From: Clostridium pasteurianum
GTDB taxonomy: Bacteria; Bacillota; Clostridia; Clostridiales; Clostridiaceae
Length of the DNA: 64,000 bases
Assembly: GCF_001705235.1 (NCBI RefSeq)
Contig: NZ_MCGV01000001.1
Location: 4,282,181 to 4,346,180, forward strand
Direction of reading: 5' to 3'
Position numbers and translations under genes: made by a program. The notes under the pieces are model-generated. The model was given only the letters and a program-made list of their open reading frames with translations, was not told the DNA's origin and did no database searches. Within the stretch, counting starts at the first letter, position 1, and each line of letters starts with the position of its first letter. Positions 61,984-64,000 of this stretch are shown here, piece by piece.

Positions 61984-63129
61984 ATGAATTTTAAGGATGC
62001 AATGGAAGGGATAAAGCTTGTTTTAAAGTCAAATTCTGTACCTCTTTTAATAGGGAAAAGTGGTATAGGAAAGACTTCTTTAGTTAAAGAACTTGCTGAA
62101 AATGAAGGATACTATTATGTTAATATAGATGGCAATTTGTTAAAGGAAGGAGAGATTGGTGGTCTGCCGATGGTGCAGGATTATGAGAAGGACTTTAATG
62201 GCAAAAAGGTTTTTATGAAAAGAACAGTATATGCTGAGTATTATAAATTTATTGAAATAGATGAAGTTTTAAAAGAAAATCCTAGTAAAAAAATACTTTT
62301 ATTCATAGATGAAATAAATAGGTGTGAACACAGCGTACAGCAAGAACTTATGAACATAATCTTAAATAGAGAAATAAATGGATATAAACTAAAATCTAAT
62401 GTTCATGTAATTGCGGCTATGAACCCATCCAGTAAATATGATGAATTTGAAGATAGTGATTATCAGGTAAATGATATGGACCCTGCACAGGAAGATAGAT
62501 TTGTATGGATTTATCTTGATTCAGATGTTAATGCATGGATAGAATGGGGAATGGAATGTGTAAACGGTGAAAGAAGAATTCACTCAGAAATACTTGATTT
62601 TATAGCAAGTTTTCCAGAATACTTAAATACACCTAATTCCAAGGAATCCATAAAGGCTACACCTAGAAGCTGGGAAAGGGTTTCTCAAATATATAAAATT
62701 TATGTTAATGAAAAAGATTCTATATCATCAAATGTCTTTTATAATCTTATACGTGGAAATGTTGGAACTTCAATAGCTCAGGATTTTGTGAACTATATTG
62801 AAGAAAGCAAAAGACCTATTATAAAACCTGAAGATGTATTTAAGGATGATATAATAAGCCAGAAGTTAAAGGATAGAGTTAAAGGTGAAAGTCATTCTAG
62901 ATTGTTTTTGGCATCTAAAAATATTTTATTTTATCTTGAAAATAAAAATAATAGGAAAAGGGAAATTGAACTTTTTTCACAGTTTTTAAATCTTTATCCC
63001 AATGATTTAAAGATGGGAATAATGCAAAATATAAAAAAGGATTGTAGCAGTGAGTTTTATAAAGAACTTTTGGAAAATGATACTTTTTTAGAGGACTTTT
63101 TTCGTATGTATGAAGAAATAGAAGATTAA
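61984..63129 (+). CDS. MoxR-like AAA+ ATPase
   Basis: ATPase of 381 residues. Walker A GKSGIGKTS, Walker B ILLFIDEINRC, sensor 1 HVIAAMNPSSKYD and an arginine-finger region QEDRFVWIYLD. The C-terminal part (about 230-380) is helical. MoxR ATPases work as chaperones with VWA-domain partners; the next gene fits such a partner. ATG follows AAGGAGAA. Confidence 0.85.
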   Translation: MNFKDAMEGIKLVLKSNSVPLLIGKSGIGKTSLVKELAENEGYYYVNIDGNLLKEGEIGGLPMVQDYEKDFNGKKVFMKRTVYAEYYKFIEIDEVLKENPSKKILLFIDEINRCEHSVQQELMNIILNREINGYKLKSNVHVIAAMNPSSKYDEFEDSDYQVNDMDPAQEDRFVWIYLDSDVNAWIEWGMECVNGERRIHSEILDFIASFPEYLNTPNSKESIKATPRSWERVSQIYKIYVNEKDSISSNVFYNLIRGNVGTSIAQDFVNYIEESKRPIIKPEDVFKDDIISQKLKDRVKGESHSRLFLASKNILFYLENKNNRKREIELFSQFLNLYPNDLKMGIMQNIKKDCSSEFYKELLENDTFLEDFFRMYEEIED

Positions 63130-63142
63130 AGGATTGATTAAT

Positions 63143-64000
63143 TTGAATATTCAAATGGACAAACTTCATAAAGAGCTTTTTGAGCAAATGATTCAAATGA
63201 ATGAAAAAACTTTTGACAGTGAATTTAAAAGTAAGTTTTTAAATTTTATTGAAATGCTTACCTTTGACTTAATGGATGGTGAGGATAATTTCTTTGCTAT
63301 GTTTTTTATACAGATGAAAAGGGGAGTGAGAGGCGATATTGCTTCAGGCTGTGAAACGGAAATGTCGCTGTCATACTTTACAATGTATTTTAATCCGTAT
63401 ATATTTTTAAAATGCTCCATAAAAGAAATGAAGGCTTTAATAAAACACGAAATATACCATGTTATGTATAATCATATGAAAAGGGCAAAAAAGTTAAGTG
63501 AAAAGTACAGTATGCTAGCTATAAATACTGCTATGGATGTTTCTGTTAATCAGTATATTAAAGACTTACCGCCATGGTCCATTAGTCTCCAAAATACTAA
63601 ACTTCAGTATAATATAATAGATTTTGAGTATGATAAAACTCTTGAGTACTATGTGAAAAAGATACAGGAAAATATAGATAAAAAGAAGAAAGATGAAAAA
63701 AGAGGAATTGTAAATGATAAAAATTTTGGTGTATATAAGGAATTTGATGAAATGAACATCCATAAGCTCTGGAGGAATAATTCTAAAGAGTTTAGTGAGG
63801 ATCAAATAGATGAACTAAAAAATAAAATTATAAGAAATGCAGCCAAGGGAAAGCTTCCTCCTAAGGTTCAAGAATATGTTGATGATATGAATAAGAAAGC
63901 AGAAATATCGTGGCAAAGTTATTTAAAAAGAATGATAGGTACACTTCCTAAGGGATATAAAAAAACAATAACTAGGAAAGATAGAAGGCAGCCTTATAGG
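63143..64000 (+). CDS. DUF2201-type metallopeptidase/VWA-like protein (partial)
   Basis: Open from TTG 63143 to the window edge (286 codons so far). An HExxH zinc motif is visible (KHEIYHVMYNHM near residue 110), the mark of the putative metallopeptidase domain of DUF2201 proteins, which end in a VWA domain (off window). Partner of the preceding MoxR-like ATPase. Ribosome-binding site is modest (AAAGGA), 14 bases after the ATPase stop. Confidence 0.75.
   Translation, partial: MNIQMDKLHKELFEQMIQMNEKTFDSEFKSKFLNFIEMLTFDLMDGEDNFFAMFFIQMKRGVRGDIASGCETEMSLSYFTMYFNPYIFLKCSIKEMKALIKHEIYHVMYNHMKRAKKLSEKYSMLAINTAMDVSVNQYIKDLPPWSISLQNTKLQYNIIDFEYDKTLEYYVKKIQENIDKKKKDEKRGIVNDKNFGVYKEFDEMNIHKLWRNNSKEFSEDQIDELKNKIIRNAAKGKLPPKVQEYVDDMNKKAEISWQSYLKRMIGTLPKGYKKTITRKDRRQPYR

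Noticed and set aside
1-64000. CRISPR arrays, tRNA or rRNA genes, transposase-bearing insertion sequences
   Set aside because: No regularly spaced repeats, no cloverleaf or rRNA-like segments and no transposase frames were seen on either strand.

Overview
The window is AT-rich DNA from a spore-forming, solvent-producing Clostridium. The clearest marker is an acetone/butanol locus (adhE-ctfA-ctfB with a convergent adc, 25.7-30.5 kb) whose proteins closely match, from memory, those of Clostridium acetobutylicum; a relative such as C. felsineum, C. roseum or C. aurantibutyricum is plausible. YyaC-type spore proteins, a GerAB-type permease and a SpoIISAB-like toxin-antitoxin pair support a spore former. 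Nothing in the window shows whether it is chromosome or megaplasmid.

Layout: 0-8 kb holds an asymmetric heterodimeric ABC exporter, an EamA transporter, a hydrolase, an XRE/DUF5680 regulator, a 59-residue membrane peptide gene with a structured leader, and a GT-C-like membrane protein. 8-20 kb is a tad-type pilus locus (TadZ, TadA, TadB, TadC, Flp-like pilin, TadE-like pseudopilins, CpaB/SAF protein, prepilin peptidase) that also contains a GerAB-like permease and a VirD4/TraG-type coupling ATPase. 20-25 kb has secreted proteins, a dead helicase fragment, SpoIISAB and a macrolide-type glycosyltransferase. 25-31 kb is the solvent locus. 31-41 kb has an odd ABC protein, a second copy of the 59-residue peptide locus, a SanA/YdcF protein, a lipoprotein plus a MacB/BceAB-type ABC transporter, a GreA-like factor, an S1 protein and a 5'-nucleotidase-like enzyme. 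41-46 kb is a complete branched-chain amino-acid uptake operon (livKHMGF). 46-51.5 kb has a macrodomain protein, a PH/SHOCT protein, a phosphoesterase, tandem YyaC paralogues, an aldo-keto reductase and a small membrane protein.

The most striking region is 51.6-61.1 kb. One FAD-dependent oxidoreductase gene (minus strand, 427 codons when joined) is cut in frame into three pieces by two small elements of about 3.3 and 3.9 kb. Each element carries a large serine recombinase at the same end, a divergent peptide of about 50 residues that could be a directionality factor, and a few small cargo genes. Both insertions are at a His-Ala codon pair (CATGCT and CATGCA). Precise excision at the short shared cores would restore the frame across both junctions, as in sporulation-controlled skin-type elements. 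The partner gene, a PyrK-like flavin/iron-sulfur reductase, is intact just upstream.

The second candidate novelty is the pair of 59-residue peptide loci (5.8-6.2 and 32.4-32.8 kb). They share length, TTG start, a compensatorily varying helix that masks the ribosome-binding site, a two-way terminator, and a conserved opposite-strand promoter-like segment, so they resemble an undescribed type I toxin-antitoxin family. The window ends in a DUF4116/MoxR/metallopeptidase-VWA cluster.
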